This document shows, in pieces, positions 35,750 to 44,861 of a stretch of 64,000 nt of DNA; position 1 is the stretch's first letter; the number at the start of each line of letters is the position of its first letter. A program made the translations under genes and the position numbers. The stretch covers positions 16,051 to 80,050 of the forward strand of contig JALHPN010000011.1 in NCBI GenBank assembly GCA_022842465.1, given 5' to 3'. Origin of the DNA: Polyangiaceae bacterium (lineage in GTDB: Bacteria > Myxococcota_A > Polyangia > Polyangiales > Polyangiaceae). Under the pieces are notes generated by a model, which was not told where the DNA came from, ran no database searches, and worked only from the letters and a program-made list of their open reading frames with translations.

Positions 35750-37009
35750 ATGAGCGTGCTCCTGCTCGGCGCGGACTACTACGGGACCCTGGCGGCTGCG
35801 CGATGCCTCGGGCGTCGCGGGGTGCCGCTCACGATGGCCGACGACAACCCGCGCGCGCGCGGCCTCTTCTCGAAGTACGTGACCGAGAAGCTGGTCCACC
35901 CCCCCGTCACAGAGCCTGCCGTGCTCCTCGAGTGGCTGCTCGGCTGGGGCCGCGATCATCCCGGCACCCTCCTCTATCCCCCGAACGATCACCTCGCCTG
36001 GCTCTTCGCCGCCGAGCGGGAGCGCCTCGGGAAGGTCTTCACGATGTACTCGCCGCCCGAGGAGACGATCATCTCGCTCCTCGACAAGAAGCGGATGCAC
36101 GAGGCCTGCGCCGCCGTCGGGATCGAGGTGCCGGAGACGCATGCGCTCGGCGAAGCCGGGGCCGACGACCCGATCGTCGACCGGCTGCGCTTCCCCGTCC
36201 TCCTCAAGCCCCGCACACAGGTGTTCCTCGAGGGCGGCATCAAGGGCTTCATCGCGAAGGATCGCGCGGAGCTCGCCTCCGAGCTCGTGCGCTACCGTGA
36301 GCTCGTCCGGTACAACCGCGTGCTCACGGATCGCCACCCCGACATCGAAGAGCCGATGGTGCAGGAGTACCTCACCGCGGCGGAGACGAACATCTACAGC
36401 GTCTCGGGCTTCGTCACGAAGGAGGGGGACTTCGTCGCCCGTTCGGCGATGAAGGTCCTCCAGCGCCCGCGGAAGGTCGGGATCGGCCTCTGCTTCGAGG
36501 GCCGTCCGATCGAGGAGCCCGTCGCGGCGAGCCTCCGCGCCCTCTGCAAGAAGGTCGGCTACTTCGGCGCCTTCGAGTCGGAGTTCATCGTGGACGGCGA
36601 CCGCCGTCTCCTCATCGACTTCAACCCGCGCTTCTATTCGCAGATGGGTTTCGACATCGCGCGCGGTCTCCACCTCCCGCTCCTGGTCTGGCATGCGGCG
36701 AAGGGCGACACGGAGGCCCTTCGCGCCGAGCTCGATCGCGCCCGAGCGTGGACGCCCACGGGGCACGAGGTCTACTGCCACAAGACCATGCTCGACCTGG
36801 TCCTCACGTTGCAGGGGCTCTCCGGGCAGATGCCGCGCGACGAGATCCGGAGGTGGCGTGCCTGGTACGCCGAGCATCGGTCCGGGGTGACGGACGCGGT
36901 CCGTGACGCCGACGACCGCATGCCGTCGGTCATCGACACCGCCCAGTGGGTGCAGCACTTCGCGAAGCACCCGCGCAGCTTCGTCCGCAGCTTCGTGCTC
37001 AATCGCTAG
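35750..37009 (+). CDS. ATP-grasp ligase (D-aspartate ligase/CPSase-like)
   Basis: MSVLLLGADYYGTLAAARCLGRRGVPLTMAD; FPVLLKPRTQ; LLIDFNPRFYSQMGFDIARG. Confidence 0.85.
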   Translation: MSVLLLGADYYGTLAAARCLGRRGVPLTMADDNPRARGLFSKYVTEKLVHPPVTEPAVLLEWLLGWGRDHPGTLLYPPNDHLAWLFAAERERLGKVFTMYSPPEETIISLLDKKRMHEACAAVGIEVPETHALGEAGADDPIVDRLRFPVLLKPRTQVFLEGGIKGFIAKDRAELASELVRYRELVRYNRVLTDRHPDIEEPMVQEYLTAAETNIYSVSGFVTKEGDFVARSAMKVLQRPRKVGIGLCFEGRPIEEPVAASLRALCKKVGYFGAFESEFIVDGDRRLLIDFNPRFYSQMGFDIARGLHLPLLVWHAAKGDTEALRAELDRARAWTPTGHEVYCHKTMLDLVLTLQGLSGQMPRDEIRRWRAWYAEHRSGVTDAVRDADDRMPSVIDTAQWVQHFAKHPRSFVRSFVLNR

Positions 37010-37024
37010 AGGGGAGAGCTCACG

Positions 37025-38809
37025 ATGACGACGACCTCCTTCGAAGACAGGTTCGGGCCCGGTCTCTGGGTCAGCGTGGTGATCGCCACGTACAACCGGC
37101 AGGATCTGCTCCGACGCCTCCTCGGCCAGCTCGACGATCAGACGATCGACGCGCGTCGCTACGAGGTGATCGCCGTCGACGACGGGTCCAAGGACGACAC
37201 CCGCGCGATGCTCGCCGACGTGCGCACGGCCTACGCGCACCACATCGAGCGGCAGGAGAACGCGGGACCGGCCGTCGCGCGCCAGCGCGGGGTCGAGAGA
37301 GCGCGCGGGAAGGTCGTCGTCTTCCTCGACGACGACATGCAGGTGAGGCCCACGTTCCTCGAGCGCCATCTCGAGGCGCACGTCCATCCCGACACCGTCG
37401 TGCTCGGTCGCCTCCGGCCCGACGCGAAGATCGCCGAGATGCCCCTCTTCGAGCGGTTCTACGCGCGCGTCCTCGCGCGGCAGGGCGACGGGTTCGCGTC
37501 GGGGGAGGAGGCCGTGCGCGGTCACAACCTCTACACGGGGAACGTGTCGCTCCCGCGCGATCTGTTCCTGCGCGTCGGCGGCTTCGATCCTGCGTTCCGC
37601 GCGCTCGAGGACGAGGAGCTCGGGATCCGGCTCGAGAAGGCGGGGGCGCGCTTCGCCTTCGCGAACGACGCGGAGAGCGTCCACGGCTCCGACTGGACGT
37701 CGATGAAGAAGTGGATGGACCGCTGCTACCGCGACGGCGTGTACCAGACCAAGGTGTCGCGCAAGCATCCCGACGCGCCGGAGTCGAGCCCGTGGCGGCA
37801 CCTGCCGAACCTGAACCCGGTCTCGCGACCCTTCATGGCGCTCGCGCTCGCGTCGCCCGGGACGGCGAAGGTGATCGCCGGGACGGCGATCCGGACGGCG
37901 GCGGCGCTCGATCGGGTGGGGCTCGAGCCCGCTGCGATCGCCGGAGCGACGTTCGTGTACGGCCTCCAGTACTACCGCGGCGTGCGGTCGGAGACGGGCG
38001 GACTCGACGACGTCCGCCGCGAGTACCGCGAGTTCAAGCGGGGGCTCGGGATGATGGCTCGGGAGGGCGCCGGCGGTGACGCGGCGACCTTGCGCGCGAT
38101 GCTCGACGCGATCCGCGAGGACCATCGGATGATGGAGTTCTACGCGGAGAAGTACGACCGGAGGGAGTCCCTCAGGGACGACCGGAGGGAGTCCCTCAGG
38201 GACGACCGGAGGGAGTCCCTCAGGGACGACCGGAGGGAGTCCCTCAGGGGCGATGATCGGCCGTACGCGAGCCTCCCGCGCTTGGGCGGCGACGCGGTGA
38301 AGAAGATAGGGTTCCAGATCCTCGTCGCGTACCGCGTGATGCGCTGGTTCCGCGCGCGCGGCCTGGTCCTCGGCGCGCAGTTCTGCTCGCGGCTCATCCG
38401 CCATGCGTTCGGCTCCGACATCCACTGGGACGCCGATCTCGCGCCGGGCATCATGATCGTCCACGGCTTCGGCCTCGCGATCAGCTACGCCGCGCGGGTC
38501 CGCGAGGGATGCATCCTCTTCCAGAACGTGACCCTCGGGTACGGCCCCGGGGAGGGCGGCGGCGCGCGGGAGTCGGGGGCGCCGCTCCTCGAGCGCGGCG
38601 TCCACGTCGGGGTCTCTGCGACTCTCTTCGGACCGATCACGGTGGGGGAGGGGAGCAAGATCATGGCGGGCTGCGTCCTGAATCGCTCGGTGCCCCCGCG
38701 CTCGATCGTGGAGGCCGCCGTGCCGCAGGTGTCCGCGCGCGCGCCTGCGCGGCAGGCCTCCGGCGGGGGTCCGGGGGGCCAGAGCTCTCCCGGAAAGGGA
38801 GCCTCGTGA
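37025..38809 (+). CDS. Fusion: family 2 glycosyltransferase + serine acetyltransferase-like left-handed beta-helix
   Basis: VSVVIATYNRQDLL..VFLDDDMQ..GGFDPAFRALEDEELG; C-term IMIVHGFGLAISYAARVREGCILFQNVTLGYG hexapeptide repeats. Confidence 0.9.
   Translation: MTTTSFEDRFGPGLWVSVVIATYNRQDLLRRLLGQLDDQTIDARRYEVIAVDDGSKDDTRAMLADVRTAYAHHIERQENAGPAVARQRGVERARGKVVVFLDDDMQVRPTFLERHLEAHVHPDTVVLGRLRPDAKIAEMPLFERFYARVLARQGDGFASGEEAVRGHNLYTGNVSLPRDLFLRVGGFDPAFRALEDEELGIRLEKAGARFAFANDAESVHGSDWTSMKKWMDRCYRDGVYQTKVSRKHPDAPESSPWRHLPNLNPVSRPFMALALASPGTAKVIAGTAIRTAAALDRVGLEPAAIAGATFVYGLQYYRGVRSETGGLDDVRREYREFKRGLGMMAREGAGGDAATLRAMLDAIREDHRMMEFYAEKYDRRESLRDDRRESLRDDRRESLRDDRRESLRGDDRPYASLPRLGGDAVKKIGFQILVAYRVMRWFRARGLVLGAQFCSRLIRHAFGSDIHWDADLAPGIMIVHGFGLAISYAARVREGCILFQNVTLGYGPGEGGGARESGAPLLERGVHVGVSATLFGPITVGEGSKIMAGCVLNRSVPPRSIVEAAVPQVSARAPARQASGGGPGGQSSPGKGAS
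38155..38250 (+). repeat. 24-bp tandem repeat x4 (CGACCGGAGGGAGTCCCTCAGGGA), in frame
   Basis: Four contiguous copies, identical except the last base of copy 4; encodes DRRESLRD repeats. Confidence 0.97.
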
Positions 38810-38852
38810 GGGGTCCCCGCGCGGCGTGACATCGGGTATCCTCTCGGGCGAC

Positions 38853-39446
38853 ATGAGGTCTTCGAGCTTTCCGACGTGCGCGCTGATCCTCTCGCTCGGG
38901 CTGTCTGCGTGCGCGGCCACCGGCCCGTACGTCTGGGTCGACGCCGTCCCTGCGAGCGCGGCGTCCTCCGGTGACGTCGTCGTCGCCGACGGCGACACCG
39001 TCAACGTCCGCGTCTTCAACCAGGATCCGCTCTCGACGCGCGAGAAGGTGCGGTCCGACGGGAAGATCGCCCTGCCGGTCGTCGGCGAGATCATGGCACG
39101 CGGCAAGCGGCCGATGCAGCTCGCCGCCGAGATCCAGGACAAGCTGAAGGCGGTCGTCGTCGCGCCTTCGGTCACCGTGATCGTCGAGCAGGCCGCGGAG
39201 GTGAAGGTCTCCGTGGTCGGCGAGGTCCGCCAGCCCGGCGTCTTCCAGCTCGAGCCGAGCGCGAACGTGCTCCACGCCCTCGCCGCGGCGGGCGGCCTCT
39301 CCGACTACGCCGATTCGGACAAGGTCTTCGTCGTCCGGAAGTCGCTCCCGCAGCGCGTGCGCTTCCGCTACGCGGACCTCCGCTCCGCCGATCAGCGCAG
39401 CATCGGGTTCACGCTCCAGGCGGGCGACGTCGTCGTCGTCGAGTGA
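38853..39446 (+). CDS. Wza-like polysaccharide export lipoprotein
   Basis: SLGLSAC lipobox; GDTVNVRVFNQDPLSTREKVRSDGKIALPVVGEI; VSVVGEVRQPGVFQLEPSANVLHALAAAGG. Confidence 0.92.
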   Translation: MRSSSFPTCALILSLGLSACAATGPYVWVDAVPASAASSGDVVVADGDTVNVRVFNQDPLSTREKVRSDGKIALPVVGEIMARGKRPMQLAAEIQDKLKAVVVAPSVTVIVEQAAEVKVSVVGEVRQPGVFQLEPSANVLHALAAAGGLSDYADSDKVFVVRKSLPQRVRFRYADLRSADQRSIGFTLQAGDVVVVE

Positions 39447-40342
39447 CTCGCTCGTTCGCGGTCCTGGGCTCGGCGGCATGGGTCGTCGGTCTCCTCGCCT
39501 GCGGCGACGACGAGGCCATGACGCCGTCGTCGTCCTCCTCGAGCGGGGCCCCGGAGACGCGGGGCTGCACCGTGGTGGGCGCGGCGGCGGCCCCGAAGGG
39601 CTACCTCGCGGGGCAGAAGCTCGTCGTCGGCGACGTGAAGAACCCCGCGCACGCGAACCGGGCGTACGACGTCTTCGTCCCGGAGTCGCACGATGGAGAC
39701 CGCACGTTTCCGCTCGTCATCGCGCTCCACGGCGACGGCGGCAACGGCGCCGGCATGCGCCGCGCGCTCGATCTCGAGAGCGCGTCGTCGGGGAGGGCGA
39801 TCCTCGTCTTTCCGAACGCCTTCGGCGGCTGGGACCTCGAGAGCCCGGTCGGTGAGAACGACGACGTCACGTTCATGAGCGCGCTCGTCGAGACGCTGGC
39901 GAAGAACCTCTGCGTCGATCGTGCGCGCGTCTTCGCGGCGGGTTACTCGAACGGCGGGTACTTCGCGAACCAGCTCGGGTGCAAGGTCGGCGCGTCGCTC
40001 CTCCGGGGGATCGCCTCGCATGCGGGCGGCGGCCCGTACGGCGGCGACGGCGAGTACGACGACCAGGGAAACCTCGTCTGCGCGGGGACGCCCGTGCCGG
40101 CCTTGATCTCGCACGGCATCGCGGACGACAACGTCGTGCTCTCGGAGGGGCAGAAGGCGCGCGCGCACTGGACGCGCGTGAACGGGTGCGGAGCGGCGAC
40201 GAAGCCGTTCGCTCCGTCTCCGTGCGTCGCGTACGACGGCTGCGCGAAGCCGGTCGTGTCCTGCGAGATCCCCTCGCTCGGCCACGCCGTGTGGCCGGAG
40301 GGCGGCGCGAAGGCGACGTGGGCCTTCTTCTCGTCGCTCTGA
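39443..40342 (+). CDS. Polyhydroxybutyrate depolymerase/feruloyl esterase-like lipoprotein
   Basis: YDVFVPESHDGDRTFPLVIALHGDGGNG; VFAAGYSNGGYFANQLGC; GIADDNV. Confidence 0.85.
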   Translation: MTRSFAVLGSAAWVVGLLACGDDEAMTPSSSSSSGAPETRGCTVVGAAAAPKGYLAGQKLVVGDVKNPAHANRAYDVFVPESHDGDRTFPLVIALHGDGGNGAGMRRALDLESASSGRAILVFPNAFGGWDLESPVGENDDVTFMSALVETLAKNLCVDRARVFAAGYSNGGYFANQLGCKVGASLLRGIASHAGGGPYGGDGEYDDQGNLVCAGTPVPALISHGIADDNVVLSEGQKARAHWTRVNGCGAATKPFAPSPCVAYDGCAKPVVSCEIPSLGHAVWPEGGAKATWAFFSSL

Positions 40343-40402
40343 TCGTCGTCCCGCCCGCGCCCGGCGCCCGCTCTCGGCTCCAGGCGCGGAGGACCGTCTA
40401 CC

Positions 40403-41491
40403 TCATTGCGTCGAGCCGGCGACCTTCAGGCCCGTGACCTCGTACACACCGCCGTTGGCCGTGATGTAGAGCGTCTTCATGTCCGCGCCGCCGAACGCGA
40501 TGCCGGTCGCAGGCTTCGGCGTGGCGACGGTGCCCCACTTCGTGCCGTCCGGCTTGTGCACGTCGACGCCCGTGTCGGTCGCGATGTACACGTTGCCCGC
40601 GGTGTCGACGTTCATTCCGTCGGGGGTTCCGGTCGTCGTGGCGAACGGCGCCTCGGCGCCGACCAGGCCGGCCGGGTTGAGCGGGAACTTCACGACCTTC
40701 TTCGTCTCCGAGAAGGAGACGTAGAGCGTGTTGCCGTCGGGCGAGAGCGCGATGCCGTTCGGCTCCGGGTTGAGATCGAAGGTCTTCTCCTCGAAGACGC
40801 CGCCCGTCGGCGTGATGCGGAAGAGCCGGTTGGTGCGCGGGCCCCCGTTGTTGAAGCGCTGGTAGCCCGGATCGGTGACGTAGAGCGTGCCGTCCGCGCG
40901 CGCGACGAGGTCGTTCGGGGAGTCCCACGGAGTCGCGCCCGCGCTCGCGTCGAACGCGAGGGCCACGGCCGTCGTCCCGCCCGCATCGGCGGTCCACCGG
41001 ACGAGGCGGTTCGTCGGGTTCGGACCGATCTCCGCCTCCGTCGTGATCACCGAGCTCGTCTTCGTGTCGTAGGTCTGCCCGATCGGAGAGAGAGACGGAT
41101 TGAGCGCCGTGTAGTCACGCGCCTGCCGGAACACGTTCGGCGGGGTGAACTCGATGACGTAGTAGGAGCCCGGGAGCGTGAAGTAGAGCTTTCCGGCCCG
41201 CCAGATCGGGCCGTCGGCGAAGTCGGTGAAGTCGCCGGGGGTGATCGCCTTCGCGGCGGCGACGCCTTCGATGGGGTTGCCGGTGAAGACCACCGGCGCA
41301 TCCGGGTTCGTCCCGCTGTCGCTCGGGCCGGAGCCGCCGTCGTTGTCGGTCGGTCCGCCCGAGTCGGTGTCCCCGCCCGGTCCGCCGTCGAGGACGGGGT
41401 TCCCCGGCTCCTCGATGGGATCGTCGGAGCACGCGATGTAGACCCAGGCCGCAGAGACCACGAGGAAGGAAAGGGGAAGAATGCGCTTCAT
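40403..41491 (-). CDS. SMP-30/gluconolactonase-like beta-propeller lipoprotein (copy 1)
   Basis: WVYIACSDDP lipobox; FADGPIWRAGKLYFT; EPNGIALSPDGNTLYVSFS; GTPDGMNVDTAGNVYIAT. Confidence 0.88.
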   Translation of the reverse strand: MKRILPLSFLVVSAAWVYIACSDDPIEEPGNPVLDGGPGGDTDSGGPTDNDGGSGPSDSGTNPDAPVVFTGNPIEGVAAAKAITPGDFTDFADGPIWRAGKLYFTLPGSYYVIEFTPPNVFRQARDYTALNPSLSPIGQTYDTKTSSVITTEAEIGPNPTNRLVRWTADAGGTTAVALAFDASAGATPWDSPNDLVARADGTLYVTDPGYQRFNNGGPRTNRLFRITPTGGVFEEKTFDLNPEPNGIALSPDGNTLYVSFSETKKVVKFPLNPAGLVGAEAPFATTTGTPDGMNVDTAGNVYIATDTGVDVHKPDGTKWGTVATPKPATGIAFGGADMKTLYITANGGVYEVTGLKVAGSTQ

Positions 41492-41536
41492 CGAGCACGA
41501 GCGTAGCACGCACCCCGCAGCCCCTCGACCCCCAGA

Positions 41537-41595
41537 AAAGCGCCGAAGCGCCCGGCGAACCGCGGAGCCTGTCCGCCGTGCGCTCGGGCGCTTCG
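41537..41595 (-). terminator. Candidate intrinsic terminator between SMP-30 copies 2 and 1
   Basis: 11-bp inverted repeat CGAAGCGCCCG (41544-41554) / CGGGCGCTTCG (41585-41595); minus-strand transcript ends ..CGGGCGCTTCGGCGCTTTTC. Confidence 0.5.
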
Positions 41596-41621
41596 TCCGG
41601 GGCTCTCCCCGCACGTCACCG

Positions 41622-42782
41622 TCACTGGAGGAGGCCGGCCACCTTCGACTTGAGCTCGAGCACCTTGCCGTCGGAGGTCGTCACGAAGACGCTCTTTCGG
41701 TCGGTGCCGCCGTACGTCACGCCGGTCGCGCCGCTCGGGAGCTTCACCTGCGGCAGGGCCGCGGCGCCGCCGTACGGCTCGCCGGTCGACTTGAAGACGC
41801 AGAGGCCGGTGTTCGTCGCGACGACGAGGTTGTCGTCGTCGTCGACCGCGATGCCGTCGGGCGACGACCCGTCCGGGAGCTCCGCGAACTTGCCGGAGTT
41901 GGCGAGCGAGCCGTCGGCGGCGACGACGTACTTGCGCACGAAGGGCAGCGTCCCGGCGGGGGGCGCCGTGAAGCTCACGAAGAGCGACTTCTGATCCTTC
42001 GAGAAGGCGATGCCGTTGGGGCTCGGGTTGTCGCCGTACGTGTCCGCGATCGTCGCGTAGGTGGCCGCCGGCGCGATCATGTAGAGGTAGCCGTTCGCCG
42101 GGCGAGGGGTGATGTTGTAGCCCGGGTCCGTGACGAAGATCATGCCGTCGTCACGGACGACGAGGTCGTTCGGACCGTTGAACGGCACGACGGGATCCGC
42201 CGGGCCGGTCGACGTGCCGGTCGCGATGACGGTCGAGCCGCCGATCGGGCCCGACTGCGTGATGGCCGTCCGCGTGATGACGCGGAGCTCGGCCGACACG
42301 AGGTTGCCGTCCTTGTCGATCGTGTTGCCGACGACGCCCGTGTTGGCGGAGTCACCCGCGCGGACCTCGAGGAAGTTCGTGCCGTCGGCCTTGAAGGTCG
42401 TCAGCACGCCCTTGCCGCCGCCGCCGAGCGTCGACTGCGCGAGCGGCAGCGCGACGAAGAGGGCCTGACGCGTCGGGCTCCACTGCGGCCCGTCCACGAA
42501 CTGCGGATCACCGCCTGCGGGCGTGAACGTGCGCACGGTGCGCGGCGCGCCGAGCAGGATCGGGCTCCCGGTCGGGTCGTCCCCGCCGGGCTCCACCGCT
42601 GGTCCGCCGTCGCCGCCGCCGGCGTCGTCGTCGACCGCGACGCCAGCGTCCTCACCGTCCGCGGCGGGGGGATCCGTCGTCTCGGGCGAGCCGTCCGCCG
42701 GATCGACCGCGGACGAGTCGGAGCACGCGTACGCGATGGCTGCGGACCCGAGGAGGAGCAGGTAAGAGGCGATGCGCTTCAT
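41622..42782 (-). CDS. SMP-30/gluconolactonase-like lipoprotein (copy 2)
   Basis: AIAYACSDSS lipobox; FVDGPQWSPTRQALFVALP; SPNGIAFSKDQKSLFVSF; SSPDGIAVDDDDNLVVAT. Confidence 0.87.
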   Translation of the reverse strand: MKRIASYLLLLGSAAIAYACSDSSAVDPADGSPETTDPPAADGEDAGVAVDDDAGGGDGGPAVEPGGDDPTGSPILLGAPRTVRTFTPAGGDPQFVDGPQWSPTRQALFVALPLAQSTLGGGGKGVLTTFKADGTNFLEVRAGDSANTGVVGNTIDKDGNLVSAELRVITRTAITQSGPIGGSTVIATGTSTGPADPVVPFNGPNDLVVRDDGMIFVTDPGYNITPRPANGYLYMIAPAATYATIADTYGDNPSPNGIAFSKDQKSLFVSFTAPPAGTLPFVRKYVVAADGSLANSGKFAELPDGSSPDGIAVDDDDNLVVATNTGLCVFKSTGEPYGGAAALPQVKLPSGATGVTYGGTDRKSVFVTTSDGKVLELKSKVAGLLQ

Positions 42783-42790
42783 CTTGGTTC

Positions 42791-43774
42791 TCACTGGTTG
42801 ATTCCGGGGACGTTGAGCTTGAGCTCGTAGATCTTGGTCTTGGCGGTCGTGACGTAGAGCGTCTTCAGATCCGCACCACCGAACGCCATGCCGGTCGGCT
42901 GATCGGGGAGCTTCACGACGCCGATCTTCTTGCCGTCCGACTTGAAGACCTCGATGCCGGCCTTCGTCGCCACGTACACGTTGCCCGCCTTGTCGACCTC
43001 GACGCCGTCGGGGCTCGCGTCCATCTCGAACTCGACGAACTTCGTGTGCTCCATGAGGTTCGCGTCGTCGGAGAGGTTGTACTTCTCGATGTGGGGCTTC
43101 GTGCCCTGCTGCGGCTTCTCGAAGCCGACGTACAGGATCTTCTGGTCGGGCGAGAGCGCCACGCCGTTGGGTCGCGGGACCGATTCGAACGCGGCGGCGA
43201 CGGTCACGGTGCCGTCCGGGCCGACGCGGTAGATGCGGTTCGTGAGCGGAGGCGGATCGGCGAAGTAGCCCGGGTCGGTGACGAACATCACGCCGCTCTT
43301 GTGGATGACGACGTCGTTCAGCGTGTCGAACCTGGTGAGCCCGTCCACGCCGGGGAAGCCCTCCGCGATCGGCACGGCGTCCGCTCCCGCCCCACGCATG
43401 ATGCGCTTGGCCTCGACGGTGACGACCTCGCCGTTCGCGCTGATGCCGTTGCCGATCGGGAGGGCGCCCGTCTTCGCGTCGCCGCCGCGGACCTTCATGG
43501 CGGCGCCGTCCGGCTTCACGCGGTAGAGGCCGGGGATGTCGCCCTGGTTGAGCGGCACCGTGTAGAGGAGCACCTGCTCGGAGGGGAGCCAGACGGGCCC
43601 GTCCGTGTACTGCCCGGTCTCGATCAGGGTCTTCGCCGGAGCGACCCCCTGGATCGGGTTCTTCTTCAGATCGGCATCGTCGGCACCGCCCGTGGTCGCC
43701 TCTTCGCTGCTGCTTCCGCACGCAGCGAGGAGGCACACGGGGAGAGCGAAGAGCAACGTGGACACGCGCTTCAT
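42791..43774 (-). CDS. SMP-30/gluconolactonase-like lipoprotein (copy 3)
   Basis: CLLAACGSSS lipobox; YTDGPVWLPSEQVLLYTVP; RPNGVALSPDQKILYVGF; ASPDGVEVDKAGNVYVAT. Confidence 0.88.
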   Translation of the reverse strand: MKRVSTLLFALPVCLLAACGSSSEEATTGGADDADLKKNPIQGVAPAKTLIETGQYTDGPVWLPSEQVLLYTVPLNQGDIPGLYRVKPDGAAMKVRGGDAKTGALPIGNGISANGEVVTVEAKRIMRGAGADAVPIAEGFPGVDGLTRFDTLNDVVIHKSGVMFVTDPGYFADPPPLTNRIYRVGPDGTVTVAAAFESVPRPNGVALSPDQKILYVGFEKPQQGTKPHIEKYNLSDDANLMEHTKFVEFEMDASPDGVEVDKAGNVYVATKAGIEVFKSDGKKIGVVKLPDQPTGMAFGGADLKTLYVTTAKTKIYELKLNVPGINQ

Positions 43775-43815
43775 GACATTCCTCCGCAACGAATCTTCGG
43801 GTTTCAGAGCTCGGA

Positions 43816-44805
43816 TCAGGGGCACGGGTTCGTGCCGTCGGTGCCGGACGAGCTCTCGCCCGTCTGCCCCGGGTCGGTGGTCGCCTCGTCCACGCCCGCG
43901 TCTCCCGTCGCACCCGCACCGCCCGGAAGGAGCTTCGCGATGGCGGGGACCTCGTCGACGCGCATGAAGGTGTAGCCCTTCTCCTTCAGCTTCGGGACGA
44001 TGTACTGGACCATCTGGTACGTGCCGCCCGACTCCGGGTTGCCCTGCTCGATGAAGTAGGGGTCGTGCATGAGGACGATGCCCTTGCCGACGTTGTCGAT
44101 CTCCTTGAGGTAGAGGTCGCCGCAGCCGGTCACCGTCTGGAGCGTGCCGGGCTTCCAGCACTCCGTGTCCGCCGCGCGGTTCGGCGGCGCCATCGTCCCG
44201 CCGACGTCCCAGAGGATCGGACCGACGTACTTCTTCATGTCCGTCTTCTCGAGGACGTCGAACGTCTTCGCGTCGAAGTGGCCGTAGGGCGGCCGGAAGA
44301 GGAACTTTCCGTCCTTCACGAACGGCGAGATCGCCGTGTCGACCTGCCGGAGCTCGTCGACGATCTCCGCGTCCGTGAGGACGGCGGGCTGGTGCTGGGT
44401 CAGCGAACGGTGCGTCTCGGTGTGGTTCGCGATGAGATGGCCGTCGGCGATGAGCTGCTCGAGGACCGACGACCCCGAGCCGTCGTTCTTGACCGCCTGG
44501 CCCCAGACGAAGAACCCCGCGCGGATGCCCTGCGACTTCAGGTACTGCGAGAGCTCGATGGTGCGCGCCCCCGGCCCGTCGTCGAACGTGAGAGCGAGCG
44601 ACTTGAGCGGCATCGAGGCGCCCGTGAGGACGCCGTTCGTGAGGGCCTGGGAGGCGGTGCAGTCGTTCTCCGCCGGAGCGGCCCCCGACTTCGAGCAGCC
44701 TGCGTGCGCGATGGCGGCGAGCGAGAGAGCGAGCACCGTGGCGACACCACCGGCTCGCGTCGCGCGACCGATCGAAGAAACCTTGTTCTCGGCGACGTGC
44801 ATCAT
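43816..44805 (-). CDS. CE4 polysaccharide deacetylase (copy 1)
   Basis: LALTFDDGPGARTIELSQYLKSQGIRAGFFVWG; LIANHTETHRSL; FRPPYGHFDAKT. Confidence 0.93.
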   Translation of the reverse strand: MMHVAENKVSSIGRATRAGGVATVLALSLAAIAHAGCSKSGAAPAENDCTASQALTNGVLTGASMPLKSLALTFDDGPGARTIELSQYLKSQGIRAGFFVWGQAVKNDGSGSSVLEQLIADGHLIANHTETHRSLTQHQPAVLTDAEIVDELRQVDTAISPFVKDGKFLFRPPYGHFDAKTFDVLEKTDMKKYVGPILWDVGGTMAPPNRAADTECWKPGTLQTVTGCGDLYLKEIDNVGKGIVLMHDPYFIEQGNPESGGTYQMVQYIVPKLKEKGYTFMRVDEVPAIAKLLPGGAGATGDAGVDEATTDPGQTGESSSGTDGTNPCP

Positions 44806-44861
44806 GTCGTTGGCTCATGCGAAGGCCGGGCCATGCTCCAGCTGCGACACGGCGAGGGCAG

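Noticed and set aside
38155-38250. Tandem repeat as a CRISPR-like array
   Set aside because: No spacers; contiguous 24-bp units in frame within a coding gene.
35702-39175. 1157-aa minus-strand ORF with PEGLPPVV repeats
   Set aside because: Antisense to ATP-grasp, GT2 and Wza; the repeats merely mirror the 24-bp DNA repeat.
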